NCBI GenBank assembly: GCA_020425605.1
Contig: JAGQRH010000007.1
Span: 1 to 64,000 of the forward strand
Reading direction: 5' to 3'
Length of the DNA stretch: 64,000 bases
From: Planctomycetota bacterium
GTDB lineage: Bacteria; Planctomycetota; UBA8742; UBA2392
Positions within the stretch are counted from its first letter, which is position 1. Each line of letters begins with the position of its first letter. The notes under the pieces are model-generated. The model did not search any database. It saw only the letters and a list, made by a program, of their open reading frames with translations, and was not told where the DNA came from. Positions 1 through 8,383 of this stretch are shown here, one piece after another. A program made the translations under genes and the position numbers.

Positions 1-575
1 CCGGTGCGGAAGCCCAGCTCCCGCAGCTGGCCCGACAAGCCGTGCGAGGCCTTTTCACCCGCACGCCCGCCTTCGATCCTCTCTTCGCCGTAGTGCAGCA
101 ACCCGCCAAGGAACGTTCCGGTCGTCAGCACCACGCGCCGCGCGCGGATTTCGCGCCCGTCTGCCAGCACGACACCGGCAACCGCCGCCTCGAGTATCAG
201 CAGCCGAACCGCCTCGCCTTCCATAATTGTCAGCCCGGGCGTCGCCTCGCACATTGCCTGCGCGGCGCGCTGGTAGGCATCCTTGTCGGCCTGCGCGCGC
301 GGTGAAATCACGGCCGCACCCTTGCTGGTGTTCAGCATGCGGAACTGGATGCCGGCTTCATCAATCAGCCGCCCCATCGCCCCGCCGAGCGCATCGATCT
401 CGCGGACGATCTGCCCCTTGGCCACGCCTCCGATCGCAGGATTGCACGACATGCGCCCGATGCCATCGCGCGTGAAGGTGACCAGGCAGACGGACGCCCC
501 CAGCCGCACAGCAGCCAGCGCGGCCTCAATCCCCGCATGTCCCCCACCAACCACAATGACGTCAAAGCCGTCCAT
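1..575 (-). CDS. mnmG: tRNA uridine-5-carboxymethylaminomethyl synthesis protein MnmG (5' part; runs off window)
   Basis: FAD protein that, with MnmE, installs the cmnm5 group on U34 of certain tRNAs in the cytoplasm. I translated this frame by hand because it runs off the edge. The N terminus reads MDGFDVIVVGGGHAGIEAA, the GxGxxG FAD-binding motif, followed by SCNPAIGGVAKG and, near the cut, TTGTFLGG and a GGRAGE segment, all classic MnmG blocks. About 191 of the usual ~620 residues are present; the gene continues left of position 1. ATG at 573-575 is preceded by TATGAT with a six-base gap and no Shine-Dalgarno, so the mRNA may be leaderless. It is divergent from birA with 82 bases between starts. 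Confidence 0.95.
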   Translation of the reverse strand, partial: MDGFDVIVVGGGHAGIEAALAAVRLGASVCLVTFTRDGIGRMSCNPAIGGVAKGQIVREIDALGGAMGRLIDEAGIQFRMLNTSKGAAVISPRAQADKDAYQRAAQAMCEATPGLTIMEGEAVRLLILEAAVAGVVLADGREIRARRVVLTTGTFLGGLLHYGEERIEGGRAGEKASHGLSGQLRELGFRT

Positions 576-581
576 GCCGAG

Positions 582-587
582 ATCATA
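582..587 (-). promoter_or_regulatory. -10-like hexamer TATGAT of mnmG
   Basis: Reading the minus strand, TATGAT is followed by six bases and then the mnmG ATG, placing the predicted transcription start on the start codon itself. No GGAG-type site lies in the gap. I see no good -35 match. Confidence 0.5.
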
Positions 588-643
588 TCCTGTTGAAGCA
601 CGCCCGGGAGGCACAGCCACTAGCCACTTGTGGCGGGCCACCT

Positions 644-649
644 TATCCT
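644..649 (+). promoter_or_regulatory. -10-like hexamer TATCCT of birA
   Basis: TATCCT lies eight bases before the birA ATG at 658, with a C-rich gap (tccggccc) and no ribosome-binding site. It matches the arrangement seen before mnmG, hutH and other genes here. Confidence 0.35.
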
Positions 650-657
650 TCCGGCCC

Positions 658-1677
658 ATGAACCTTGAGTTGATTGAATACCTGAAGAAACAGTCGCAGT
701 TCGCGCCTGTGCCCGACATTGAGGAAAAGCTCAAGCTGGGGCGCGATCAGGTATTCACCGATGTCGAGGCGTTGATCGAGCAGGGGTACTCCATCGAGTT
801 TCACCCCTACCTCGGGCTCAAGCTGCTCGACATTCCCGACCGCTTCCTCAAGCACGAAATCCGCGACCACCTCAACACGAAGTCCGTCGGGCGCAAGCTC
901 AAGATCTATGAGCAGGTCACCAACACCAACGAATCCGCCTGGGAGTTCATCGAATCAGAGCCCAAGTTCCGCGACGGCACGGTCATCCTCGCTGAGTCGC
1001 AAACTCGCGGCCGTGGGCGCATGGGCCGCGAGTGGCACTCAGCGCCGGGCACAGGCCTTTGGTTCAGCGTAATCCTGAAATGCAGCATCCCCGGCGACAA
1101 GCTGGCCTTCCTCACCAGCGGCGCCGCGCTGGCGATCGCGAACATGCTGCAGCAGTTCATCCACCTGCCGGCCGAGATCAAATGGCCCAACGACGTGATG
1201 ATCCGCGGCCGAAAGGTCTGCGGCATTCTCGTTGAAGCCCGCAGCAATCACCCGGATGTTTACGTGCTCGGCATCGGTCTGAACGTGAACCAGGCGCGCA
1301 CGGACTTTCCCGAAAACCTGCGCGAAACCGCCACCAGCCTGCGCCTTGAGCGCCCGGGTGCGCGCCCGTTGAACCGCGTGCGCGTGCTGCGCCCGCTGCT
1401 GTTCTATCTCGAGCGGGTCTACCTGCAGATCAAGAAAAAGAAGTGGGAGCGGCTGGCCGAGGCGTGGTCCGAGTTCGTCCACATGGGCGGCAAGCAGGTC
1501 AGCCTTCAGCAGGGCGGCGAAGAGTTCCGGGGGACGGTGATGCGGCTGCATCCGTCCGAAGGCATCACCCTGAAGCTGGTCGGCACGGACGAGCAACGGG
1601 TGTTTGCATCCGAAGGCGTGAACACCGTGCGCGAGTTGCCTAAGGAAATCGTGGAGCCCGAAGAGGTGGAGCCGTGA
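658..1677 (+). CDS. birA: biotin--[acetyl-CoA-carboxylase] ligase with N-terminal HTH
   Basis: Makes biotinyl-5'-AMP and transfers biotin to the carrier lysine of biotin-dependent carboxylases. The protein is 339 residues. Residues ~1-70 form a winged-helix-like domain (MNLELIEYLKKQSQFAPVPD), so it may also repress biotin genes as E. coli BirA does. The ligase core has the ATP/biotin loop GRGRMGREWHS, then KWPNDV and GILVE, followed by a C-terminal SH3-like cap. The open frame extends upstream to 283, but that part overlaps mnmG antisense and has no family similarity, so the ATG at 658 is the start. The stop overlaps the next gene by four bases (GTGA), indicating coupling. Confidence 0.93.
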   Translation: MNLELIEYLKKQSQFAPVPDIEEKLKLGRDQVFTDVEALIEQGYSIEFHPYLGLKLLDIPDRFLKHEIRDHLNTKSVGRKLKIYEQVTNTNESAWEFIESEPKFRDGTVILAESQTRGRGRMGREWHSAPGTGLWFSVILKCSIPGDKLAFLTSGAALAIANMLQQFIHLPAEIKWPNDVMIRGRKVCGILVEARSNHPDVYVLGIGLNVNQARTDFPENLRETATSLRLERPGARPLNRVRVLRPLLFYLERVYLQIKKKKWERLAEAWSEFVHMGGKQVSLQQGGEEFRGTVMRLHPSEGITLKLVGTDEQRVFASEGVNTVRELPKEIVEPEEVEP

Positions 1678-2030
1678 GCATCAGCCGCGAGACGCTTCAG
1701 CGCTATCTCGACGTGCACAACGCGGCGATCGACGCCGGTGATTTCGCGGCACTGGTTCAGCTGTTCGCGCCGGACGGCGAATTGCACTTTGTCGGCATCG
1801 ACTTCGGACCCTTTGCAGGCCGCGACGCGATTGCAGCCGCATTCCGCGAACGGCCGCCGATCAACAAGCTGGCGCTGACCTCCGTCACCGCCGACGGCAA
1901 CAAGGCCACCGCCGTCTACGCGACAGCCGAGAATCCTGGCGAGCGCGCCGGCACCCTCGTGCTCACGACCGATGACGAACTGATCCGCCGCCTCACGATC
2001 AGCGTCATCAAGAGACCCACCGATGGCTGA
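1674..2030 (+). CDS. SnoaL-like / NTF2-fold small protein
   Basis: A 118-residue protein with the cone-shaped NTF2/SnoaL look: N-terminal helices (RYLDVHNAAIDAGDFAALVQLFAPDGELHF), a GPFAGRDAIAAAF segment and C-terminal strands. Members include isomerases, hydrolases and ligand binders, and nothing here tells the substrate. The start is GTG, overlapping the birA stop; the 3' end overlaps the next gene by eight bases. It therefore sits in a birA-SnoaL-methyltransferase operon with translational coupling throughout. A function linked to the methyltransferase is possible but unproven. Confidence 0.75.
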   Translation: MSISRETLQRYLDVHNAAIDAGDFAALVQLFAPDGELHFVGIDFGPFAGRDAIAAAFRERPPINKLALTSVTADGNKATAVYATAENPGERAGTLVLTTDDELIRRLTISVIKRPTDG

Positions 2031-2805
2031 GCAGAACGACCTGTACACCGCACCGGATCTCTACGACCTGTTGTCGGACGGCGTGCCCGGTGACGCTGCG
2101 TGGTTCGCCAAGCAGGCTGCCAAGGCAAAGCGCGTGCTGGAGCTGGCCGCGGGCACAGGGCGCGTGACGATCCCGATGGCGCGCTCGGGCGCGAAGGTCA
2201 CGGCAATTGAGCTGCGCGAGCCGATGCTTGAGGAAGCCGCAAAGCGCCTGTCGCGCGAGAAACCGCCCGTCCAGAGACGCGTCGAGCTGTTTCAGGGCGA
2301 CATGCGAGCCTTCGACCTGAAGAAGCAGTTTCCTCTGATCGTGATTCCGTTCCGCGCCTTCCAGCACCTGCATGCCGTCGCCGACCAGCGCGCCTGCCTG
2401 GAGTGCTGCCGCGACCACTTGACCCGTCAAGGCAACCTCGTCATAGACCTGTTCGACCCGAACCTGCGCATCCTCGGCAACAACCTCGACGTCAACGGCA
2501 CAGCCGCACGCTTCTTCGGTGAGACTGCGCTTCCGAAGGGCGAGCGTGTGGTGGCGATGTCATCGCGCGTCACCTGCCCCGAAGAGCAGCGTTTTGAGGA
2601 AACGATCGTCTACGAAAAGTTCGACAGCAGCGGCAAGTCCGTCTGGCGCCGCGCCCACAAGATCCACCTTCGCTACTTCTTCCGCTATGAGATGGAACAC
2701 CTGTTTGAACTGAGCGGGCTGGAAGTAGTGAAGCTTGACGGCGGCTTCAAAGGCCAGCCATACAAGCACGGAGCCGAGCAACTCTGGACCGTCAAACGCG
2801 CATGA
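2023..2805 (+). CDS. class I SAM-dependent methyltransferase
   Basis: A 260-residue cytoplasmic methyltransferase. Motif I is VLELAAGTGRVTIPMA (residues ~38-53), followed by the acidic ribose-binding position in VTAIELREPM, motif II-like GDMRAF, and the post-motif segment IVIPFRAFQHL, typical of the Methyltransf_25/11 families. The C-terminal half holds a beta-rich domain (RVTCPEEQRFEETIVYE) like that of small-molecule methyltransferases of the YcgJ/UbiE type. The substrate cannot be told. It overlaps the SnoaL-like gene by eight bases. A 58-base palindrome follows the stop by 11 bases and may serve as its 3' end. Confidence 0.85.
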   Translation: MAEQNDLYTAPDLYDLLSDGVPGDAAWFAKQAAKAKRVLELAAGTGRVTIPMARSGAKVTAIELREPMLEEAAKRLSREKPPVQRRVELFQGDMRAFDLKKQFPLIVIPFRAFQHLHAVADQRACLECCRDHLTRQGNLVIDLFDPNLRILGNNLDVNGTAARFFGETALPKGERVVAMSSRVTCPEEQRFEETIVYEKFDSSGKSVWRRAHKIHLRYFFRYEMEHLFELSGLEVVKLDGGFKGQPYKHGAEQLWTVKRA

Positions 2806-2816
2806 GCTGCCCTTAG

Positions 2817-2874
2817 CCACGAATCTCAACGAATCACCTGCCCTTCATTCGTGAGGATTTGTGTCGATTCGTGG
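2817..2874. repeat. intergenic palindrome, CCACGAATC family, copy 1
   Basis: Left arm begins CCACGAATCTCAACGAATC; the right arm, read on the minus strand, is CCACGAATCGACACAAATCC then TCACGAATG. Each arm repeats CACGAATC with a 10-base period. It starts 11 bases after the stop of the methyltransferase gene. A second copy lies at 8314-8383. Confidence 0.8.
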
Positions 2875-2950
2875 TTTCCCGCCTTTCAGAAATGCTTTAC
2901 CTGACGCCGCTGTTGGGTAGGTTGAGTCCCACCAACGAACGGAGACCAAC

Positions 2951-3514
2951 ATGGCTGTCACGCCTTCGAACATGCTGCCTTTGGGCACGCCTGCGCCTGC
3001 CTTTGCGTTGCCCGACATCACCGGCGACACCGTCTCCAGCGAGACCTACAAGGGCTATCCCCTACTGGTGATGTTCATCTGCAACCACTGCCCCTTCGTG
3101 ATTCACGTGGCGTCTGAGCTGGCGCAGATCGGCAAGGACTACCGCGACAAGGTCGCGATCGTCGCCATCAACAGCAACGACGTCACCACGCACCCGGGCG
3201 ACTCACCCGCCAAGATGAAGGAAGAAGCCGCCCACCGCGGCTACCAGTTCCCCTACCTGTACGACGAAACGCAGGAAGTCGCCAAGGCCTACCACGCGGC
3301 CTGCACGCCGGATTTCTTCCTGTTTGATAAGGACCACAAGCTGGTATACCGCGGACAGCTGGACGACTCGCGCCCGAACAGCGACATCCCGGTCACGGGC
3401 AAGGACCTGCGAGAAGCCATCGACGCGCTGCTGGCAGGCAAGCCGATTGCCGACAAGCAACGCCCGAGCGCGGGCTGCAACATCAAGTGGAAAGCGGGCA
3501 ACGCGCCCGGCTAG
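2951..3514 (+). CDS. thioredoxin-fold protein of the AhpC/TSA type with CNHC motif
   Basis: A 187-residue thioredoxin-family protein with no signal peptide. Residues ~10-30 match the peroxiredoxin/TlpA entry strand (GTPAPAFALPDITGDTV), and the redox motif is CNHCPFV, as in the widespread 'thioredoxin family protein' group often annotated as putative thiol-disulfide oxidoreductases. The cis-Pro region is ACTPDFFLFD. It likely reduces or oxidises cytoplasmic protein thiols or peroxides; the substrate is unknown. GGAG in the leader gives a Shine-Dalgarno about eight bases before ATG. Its TAG stop lies in a CTAG shared with the opposite-strand lipoprotein gene. Confidence 0.85.
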   Translation: MAVTPSNMLPLGTPAPAFALPDITGDTVSSETYKGYPLLVMFICNHCPFVIHVASELAQIGKDYRDKVAIVAINSNDVTTHPGDSPAKMKEEAAHRGYQFPYLYDETQEVAKAYHAACTPDFFLFDKDHKLVYRGQLDDSRPNSDIPVTGKDLREAIDALLAGKPIADKQRPSAGCNIKWKAGNAPG

Positions 3515-4080
3515 TCCAGCTTCCTGTTGATCAGCCACTCCACGTCGCGGGCGACGCGCAGGTGCGCCACCTTGATGCGCCCTTCGTAAGAGAAGCGGTC
3601 GTAGCCATCGGTTGTACCGGGGCTGTCCACCGAGCCCTTGAAGATGACCTGCCCGCTCTTGGCTTCCGTAATTGTCAGCACGCCGTGAACCCTGCCGGGC
3701 GACTTGTAGAAGTAGGCGTAGGTACCCAGGTTCATGTCCGTCACCGTGAATTCGACGATCGCGCCCTCACTTGCCTCCGCGCCCGGGCCGAGCGTGTAGA
3801 CCGTCTTGTCGGCGTTGGTGCACTCGCCGGCGAACGCGTTGGACCACTCGCTCGTCTTGGTCGGCCAATCGCTGTCGGGAATCTCCCATTCCGGATCGCG
3901 CTGGAAGTCGTAGCTCACCGGCTTCACATGGAAGGCCGACTGGCCTGCAATCGCGGCCGCGTCATCGACCTCGGCGGTCGTCACGCGCAATGAGCCGCCG
4001 CAACCCGTAAGCAACAGTGCGCCGAGCAGAAGCGACGCGGCCACCGCGCCCCTGCGGGCGCCGACTTGCGTAGTATTCAT
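3511..4080 (-). CDS. lipoprotein of unknown function (paralog of next upstream gene)
   Basis: A 189-residue protein with a lipoprotein signal peptide ending LLLTGC (Cys27). The mature part carries WEIP, a central MNLGTYAYFYKSPGRVHGVL segment and a C-terminal block (FSYEGRIKVAHLRVARDVEWLINR) that also occur, diverged, in the neighbouring 4136-4669 gene. I do not recognise the family. It probably sits in the outer or inner membrane facing the periplasm. A GGGGGT site five bases before the ATG fits its place as the second gene of a two-gene operon. It ends in a CTAG shared with the convergent thioredoxin-fold gene. Confidence 0.75.
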   Translation of the reverse strand: MNTTQVGARRGAVAASLLLGALLLTGCGGSLRVTTAEVDDAAAIAGQSAFHVKPVSYDFQRDPEWEIPDSDWPTKTSEWSNAFAGECTNADKTVYTLGPGAEASEGAIVEFTVTDMNLGTYAYFYKSPGRVHGVLTITEAKSGQVIFKGSVDSPGTTDGYDRFSYEGRIKVAHLRVARDVEWLINRKLD

Positions 4081-4135
4081 GATTTACCCCCGAACGTGTG
4101 TCACCAGTCTGGCCCATCTGGGAGGCAGCGTCAAA

Positions 4136-4669
4136 CTACTTTGAACGTTCGCGCTGGATCCAGCTGATGGCGTCGACGGCGAAGGCGTCGTGCGCGGTCT
4201 CGAGACGGCCGCCGTAGGTGTACCACTGCCAGCCGGCGTCGCCGGGCGTTTTGAAAGTGACGTCCCAGTGCATCAGGTTGTTGCCTTGTGCGTCGTCGAT
4301 GAACAGTTCACCCTTACAGATGGCCGGTTTGCGGACGATGCCGCCATAGAACCCGAGGTCGATCTCGTGCACGACCAGCCGGATGACCGCGCCGCCAGGC
4401 GGGACATCGCCCTCAAGCCGCGAGATCGGCGCGCGCCGCGTGACTTCAAGACGTTTCAACCAGGCTTCCGAGAAGTCCTTGTGCTTGCCCTCAAACTCCC
4501 CGGGCGGGAGGTCCCAGTCTTCCGGCACATCGAAGTCGAACACCACCGGAGCCGCATAGAACCGCTCCACAGAAGCCAGCGGCGACGGCGGCTCTTCCGG
4601 TTTCGGCTTGTGCGTGTTGGCGCACCCGGCGAGGAGCAGCAAGGGCAGGAGTAGAGTCAGCTTCTGCAT
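4136..4669 (-). CDS. lipoprotein of unknown function (first of tandem paralogs)
   Basis: A 177-residue lipoprotein with signal peptide MQKLTLLLPLLLLAGC (lipobox LAGC, Cys16). Shared with the downstream gene: a 'PV.(F/Y)DF' strand, an IDLGFYGGIVRKPAICKGEL segment, and YTYGGRLETAHDAFAVDAISWIQRE at the C terminus. The two are thus products of an old duplication, roughly a quarter to a third identical by eye. Function unknown; the fold looks all-beta. The ATG is preceded by TATCAT with a six-base gap and no Shine-Dalgarno, so it probably heads the operon with a leaderless start. Confidence 0.75.
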   Translation of the reverse strand: MQKLTLLLPLLLLAGCANTHKPKPEEPPSPLASVERFYAAPVVFDFDVPEDWDLPPGEFEGKHKDFSEAWLKRLEVTRRAPISRLEGDVPPGGAVIRLVVHEIDLGFYGGIVRKPAICKGELFIDDAQGNNLMHWDVTFKTPGDAGWQWYTYGGRLETAHDAFAVDAISWIQRERSK

Positions 4670-4675
4670 GAGATC

Positions 4676-4681
4676 ATGATA
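4676..4681 (-). promoter_or_regulatory. -10-like hexamer TATCAT of the tandem lipoprotein operon
   Basis: On the minus strand TATCAT is followed by gatctc and then ATG at 4669. The six-base gap places the predicted transcription start on the A of the start codon. Confidence 0.5.
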
Positions 4682-4756
4682 CCACAGCCCACAGCGCTAC
4701 CGGTGGGCCAGTTCGGTTGAGTGGTGCAGCTCCATCCCTCACGCGATGGGTTCCTG

Positions 4757-5611
<855 letters not shown>

Positions 5612-5623
5612 GGTTGCCCCTGC

Positions 5624-6388
5624 CTACTTCTTGCGTTCCAGGAAATCGGTCATGCGCTTCATCTTGTCTTCGCTCTCGAACAGCATGGCCTGCGCGACTG
5701 ACTCGAACTGCAGCCCGGTCTCGAGCCCGGTGCGGCTGCTCTGGTTCAACGCCTGCTTGGCTACGCGGATCGCCAGCGGCCCCTTCTTGCAGATCGTGTT
5801 CGCCATCTTGAGCGCGTGCGGCACCACCTCCGCGTCTTCCACCACGTGGTTTAGCAGGCCGATGCGGTGCGCCTCGGTTGCGTCGATGATGAAACCGGTC
5901 AGCACCAGCTCCTTGGCGCGGCCTAAGCCAACTATCCGCGGAAGGCGCTGGGTGCCGCCGGCGGCCGGGATGATACCCAGGTTGACCTCGGGCTGGCCCA
6001 TCCTGGCGGATTGGCCGCCGACGCGGATGTCGCAGGCCAGTGTCAACTCGCAGCCGCCGCCAAGCGCGTAGCCTTTGATCGCCGCAATGACCGGCGCAGG
6101 GTTCAATTCGATCTTGTTGAACAATGCGTTGTTGATGGCGGCGAGACTCTCAAGCGCCTTGCGCTCACGCAGCTCGCCGATGTCGGCGCCCGCGGCGAAG
6201 TCGTCGCCTTGACCGGTCAAGATTACACAGCCGACTTCGGTGTCTTCGCGAAGCGTGTCGAAAGCCTGGTGCAACTCCGCAACCATGGCCTTGTTGATCG
6301 CGTTCTTCACTTCTGGGCGCGTCAGCGTCACGATCACGATGCGCGGGTTGTCCTTGTCGCGCTCGACGCTGATGAGTTTGTGGGCCAT
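5624..6388 (-). CDS. enoyl-CoA hydratase / crotonase-family protein
   Basis: A 254-residue crotonase. The oxyanion-hole segments are GDDFAAGADIGEL and KGYALGGGCELTLACD; the two glutamates expected for hydration are in GGGCELT and in the GQPEVNLGIIP stretch. The C terminus (LFESEDKMKRMTDFLERKK) is standard. It probably hydrates enoyl-CoA to 3-hydroxyacyl-CoA for the adjacent dehydrogenase. The frame stays open upstream to 6730, but family similarity begins at MAHKLISVERD, where AAGGA gives a Shine-Dalgarno, so I start at 6388. A 113-base gap holding a short hairpin separates it from the VOC gene. Confidence 0.92.
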   Translation of the reverse strand: MAHKLISVERDKDNPRIVIVTLTRPEVKNAINKAMVAELHQAFDTLREDTEVGCVILTGQGDDFAAGADIGELRERKALESLAAINNALFNKIELNPAPVIAAIKGYALGGGCELTLACDIRVGGQSARMGQPEVNLGIIPAAGGTQRLPRIVGLGRAKELVLTGFIIDATEAHRIGLLNHVVEDAEVVPHALKMANTICKKGPLAIRVAKQALNQSSRTGLETGLQFESVAQAMLFESEDKMKRMTDFLERKK

Positions 6389-6501
6389 GGCGGATCCTTC
6401 AGGTTTCAAGGGATTGTGAGTTCTCGCCCGACGATGGCAAGCGGCCTTCGGGCGGAAACCATCGCTGGGCATCGGTGAACATGTTTCACCCATGGTTGCT
6501 G

Positions 6502-6867
6502 TTAGGCGTTCTGCAGGAACTCGAGGCGGTTGCCGGCCGGGTCGTCGGCAAACAATCGTTTGAAGCCGGGCACGTCGCTGCCGGGCCTGCTGGCGACGCC
6601 GGCGGCCTTGAGCGTTGCTTCGGTGGCGGAGAGGTCGTCCACAAGAAACCCCACGTGTGCCTTGGTTGCGGGCTGGAAGCCCAGGGGCTGGATGCCGATG
6701 TGGACTTGAACGTTCCCCGCGCTGAGCCATGCGCCGCGCGTGTCGCCCGTGCCTTCGGGCTTGGGCAGGCGCTTCAGCCCGAGCGTGCCCTCGTAAAATG
6801 CAAGTGCCGCCTGCTCTAGCTCAGACGGCACGGCGATCTGTACGTGGTCAATGCCGGCGATCTTCAT
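6502..6867 (-). CDS. VOC (glyoxalase/dioxygenase) superfamily protein
   Basis: A 121-residue single VOC domain made of two beta-alpha-beta-beta-beta units. The metal-ligand positions appear to be His8 (IDHVQIAV), a His in VQVHIGIQ or KAHVGFLV, and the C-terminal Glu in NRLEFLQ. Members include glyoxalase I, methylmalonyl-CoA epimerase and extradiol dioxygenases. Given the acyl-CoA neighbours an epimerase-like role is possible, but the spacing also fits generic glyoxalase-like proteins. Its ATG overlaps the stop of the preceding gene as ATGA, so translation is coupled. Confidence 0.8.
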   Translation of the reverse strand: MKIAGIDHVQIAVPSELEQAALAFYEGTLGLKRLPKPEGTGDTRGAWLSAGNVQVHIGIQPLGFQPATKAHVGFLVDDLSATEATLKAAGVASRPGSDVPGFKRLFADDPAGNRLEFLQNA

Positions 6868-7211
6868 TCGTAGCGGTTCTCGACGTCGACTTCGTCGTTC
6901 TCTACAAAGCTGCCGAGCATGTAGTCGTGCGGGCTGGGCAGCAGGCTCATCTCGTCGCCGTGGTAATTCTCGACGTGCTTTAGCATGTCGCGCGGACTGC
7001 GAAATGACAGATAGATAAAGAACGTGCGCTCGCGGTCCTTGATGCTGAAGCCGCCGGGGTTCTCGCCGCCCGGGTGCGGCTCGGGCACGAAGTAGCTGCC
7101 GTGCACGAAGCCCGGGTTGAACTTCGCCGCCTGGATGTAGCGGTCGAGCGCCGCGCGCGTGTCCGCCTCTTCGCCCGCCTGGCACGTCACCTTGATCAAC
7201 TGGCAGTACAT
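6864..7211 (-). CDS. antibiotic biosynthesis monooxygenase (ABM)-like protein
   Basis: A 115-residue dimeric alpha+beta-barrel-like protein: MYCQLIKVTCQAGEEADTRAALDRYIQ, a central RTFFIYLSFRSPRDMLKHVENYHG and a C-terminal FVENDEVDVENRYE. This is the ABM/YgiN-type arrangement, whose members are heme-degrading or quinol monooxygenases, or uncharacterised. The open frame continues to a GTG at 7223, but the ATG at 7209-7211 overlaps the upstream stop as TGATG, the usual coupled arrangement in this operon, so I use it. The substrate is unknown. Confidence 0.72.
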   Translation of the reverse strand: MYCQLIKVTCQAGEEADTRAALDRYIQAAKFNPGFVHGSYFVPEPHPGGENPGGFSIKDRERTFFIYLSFRSPRDMLKHVENYHGDEMSLLPSPHDYMLGSFVENDEVDVENRYE

Positions 7212-8263
7212 CAGGCCTCCCACTTGGCCAGGTCCAACACTACTTTGCCGAACGGCGCGCGCGATTCCACATACTCGTGCGCCTTGGCGACTTCGCCGAC
7301 CGGGAACACCCGGTCAACCACCGGCTTCAGCTTGCGCTGGCAAATCAGTCTCCACACCGCTAGCTGGTCTGCCTTCGGCCCCATCGTGCTGCCGATGATG
7401 CTGACCCGCTTGAAAAACACCGCCCGCAGGTTCAGCGGCACTTCGCCGCCGCTGGTGCTGCCGCACATCACGATCCGCCCGCCCCACTTGATCGCCTTCA
7501 TGTTGCCGGCGAAGGTGTCCGGGCCGACGTGGTCGAAGATCACTTCCACGCCGCCGCGGCCGACGATCTTCTTGGTCTCTTCGACGAAGTCCTGTGTCTT
7601 GTAGTTAACAGTGTAGTCCGCGCCGAGCGCCTTTGCTTTCTCCAACTTCTCGTCACTGCCTGCGGTGGTAATGACCGTGGCGCCCAATAGCTTCGCGATC
7701 TGGATTCCGGCGCTCGTGACGCCGCTTCCGGCCGCGTGCATCAGCACGGTTTCGCCGGGCTTTAGCGCGGCTTTCTGTAGCATCGTGTAGGCCGTCAGGA
7801 ACACCAGCGGGCAGGCCGCAGCGTCCGTGAAACTCATCCAGTCGGGCATTGGCAGCATGTTCACGCCCGGCGCATCCATGAACTCGGCGCAGCCGCCGTT
7901 GCGGGTCTCGCCGAAGATGCCGTAGTCGCGCGCCAGGTGGATGTTGCCGGAAAGCGCCTCGGGGCTGGTCGGGCTGGCGAAGCCGGGCATGACGGCCACG
8001 CGATCGCCCACATTGACGTTATCGACCAGTTCGCCCTTTTCGGCCACGACGCCGGCGATGTCGGTGCCCAGAATCATAGGCAGCGGAAACTTGTGGCCTG
8101 GCACGCCTTTACGGACCCAGAGGTCCAAGTGGTTGATGCCCGCGGCCCTGACGCTGATGAGGACTTCGTCGGGCTTGATCTGGGGCTTGGGCGCGTCTTC
8201 GATCAGCAGCTTGTCGAAGCCGCCGTGTTCACGAACCAGCACCGCTTTCATGGTTGCAGTCAT
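7211..8263 (-). CDS. zinc-independent MDR-family alcohol dehydrogenase / quinone oxidoreductase
   Basis: A 350-residue medium-chain reductase. The GroES-like half has GINHLDLWVRKG and LGTDIAGVV; the nucleotide half has VLMHAAGSGVTSAGIQIAKLLGATVI (Rossmann) and DHVGPDTF. The GINHLD segment, lacking the Cys and GHE typical of zinc ADHs, points to the NADPH quinone/enone reductase branch. It probably reduces enoyl or enone substrates. It heads a five-gene operon. The initiating ATG is preceded by TAGGAT with an eight-base gap; an alternative ATG lies four codons in. Confidence 0.85.
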   Translation of the reverse strand: MTATMKAVLVREHGGFDKLLIEDAPKPQIKPDEVLISVRAAGINHLDLWVRKGVPGHKFPLPMILGTDIAGVVAEKGELVDNVNVGDRVAVMPGFASPTSPEALSGNIHLARDYGIFGETRNGGCAEFMDAPGVNMLPMPDWMSFTDAAACPLVFLTAYTMLQKAALKPGETVLMHAAGSGVTSAGIQIAKLLGATVITTAGSDEKLEKAKALGADYTVNYKTQDFVEETKKIVGRGGVEVIFDHVGPDTFAGNMKAIKWGGRIVMCGSTSGGEVPLNLRAVFFKRVSIIGSTMGPKADQLAVWRLICQRKLKPVVDRVFPVGEVAKAHEYVESRAPFGKVVLDLAKWEA

Positions 8264-8271
8264 GGCGGCGC

Positions 8272-8277
8272 ATCCTA
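8272..8277 (-). promoter_or_regulatory. -10-like hexamer TAGGAT of the acyl-CoA operon
   Basis: On the minus strand TAGGAT stands eight bases before the MDR-reductase ATG (8263), with no Shine-Dalgarno between. It is a weaker example of the leaderless arrangement seen elsewhere in the window. Confidence 0.3.
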
Positions 8278-8313
8278 GCGGAGATCATTCCACGTGCAAC
8301 GAACCGCCATGCG

Positions 8314-8383
8314 AACCACGAATCCAGACGAATTGTCACCAACGAAGGCCTCCCTTCGTGCAGATTCGTGTGGATTCGTGGTT
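8314..8383. repeat. intergenic palindrome, CCACGAATC family, copy 2
   Basis: Left arm AACCACGAATCCAGACGAAT; the right arm on the minus strand reads AACCACGAATCCACACGAAT then CTGCACGAAGGG. The arms pair over about 20 bases, and the right arm repeats CACGAAT at a 10-base period. It begins at the dxr stop codon (minus strand) and fills the gap to the acyl-CoA operon. Confidence 0.85.

Noticed and set aside
283-657. Upstream extension of the birA frame as an extra N-terminal domain
   Set aside because: It is antisense to mnmG, lacks family similarity, and the family start with its -10-type hexamer is at 658.
2817-2874. CACGAATC repeats as a CRISPR array
   Set aside because: Repeats are short, degenerate, have no spacers of constant length and form a palindrome; there are no cas genes.
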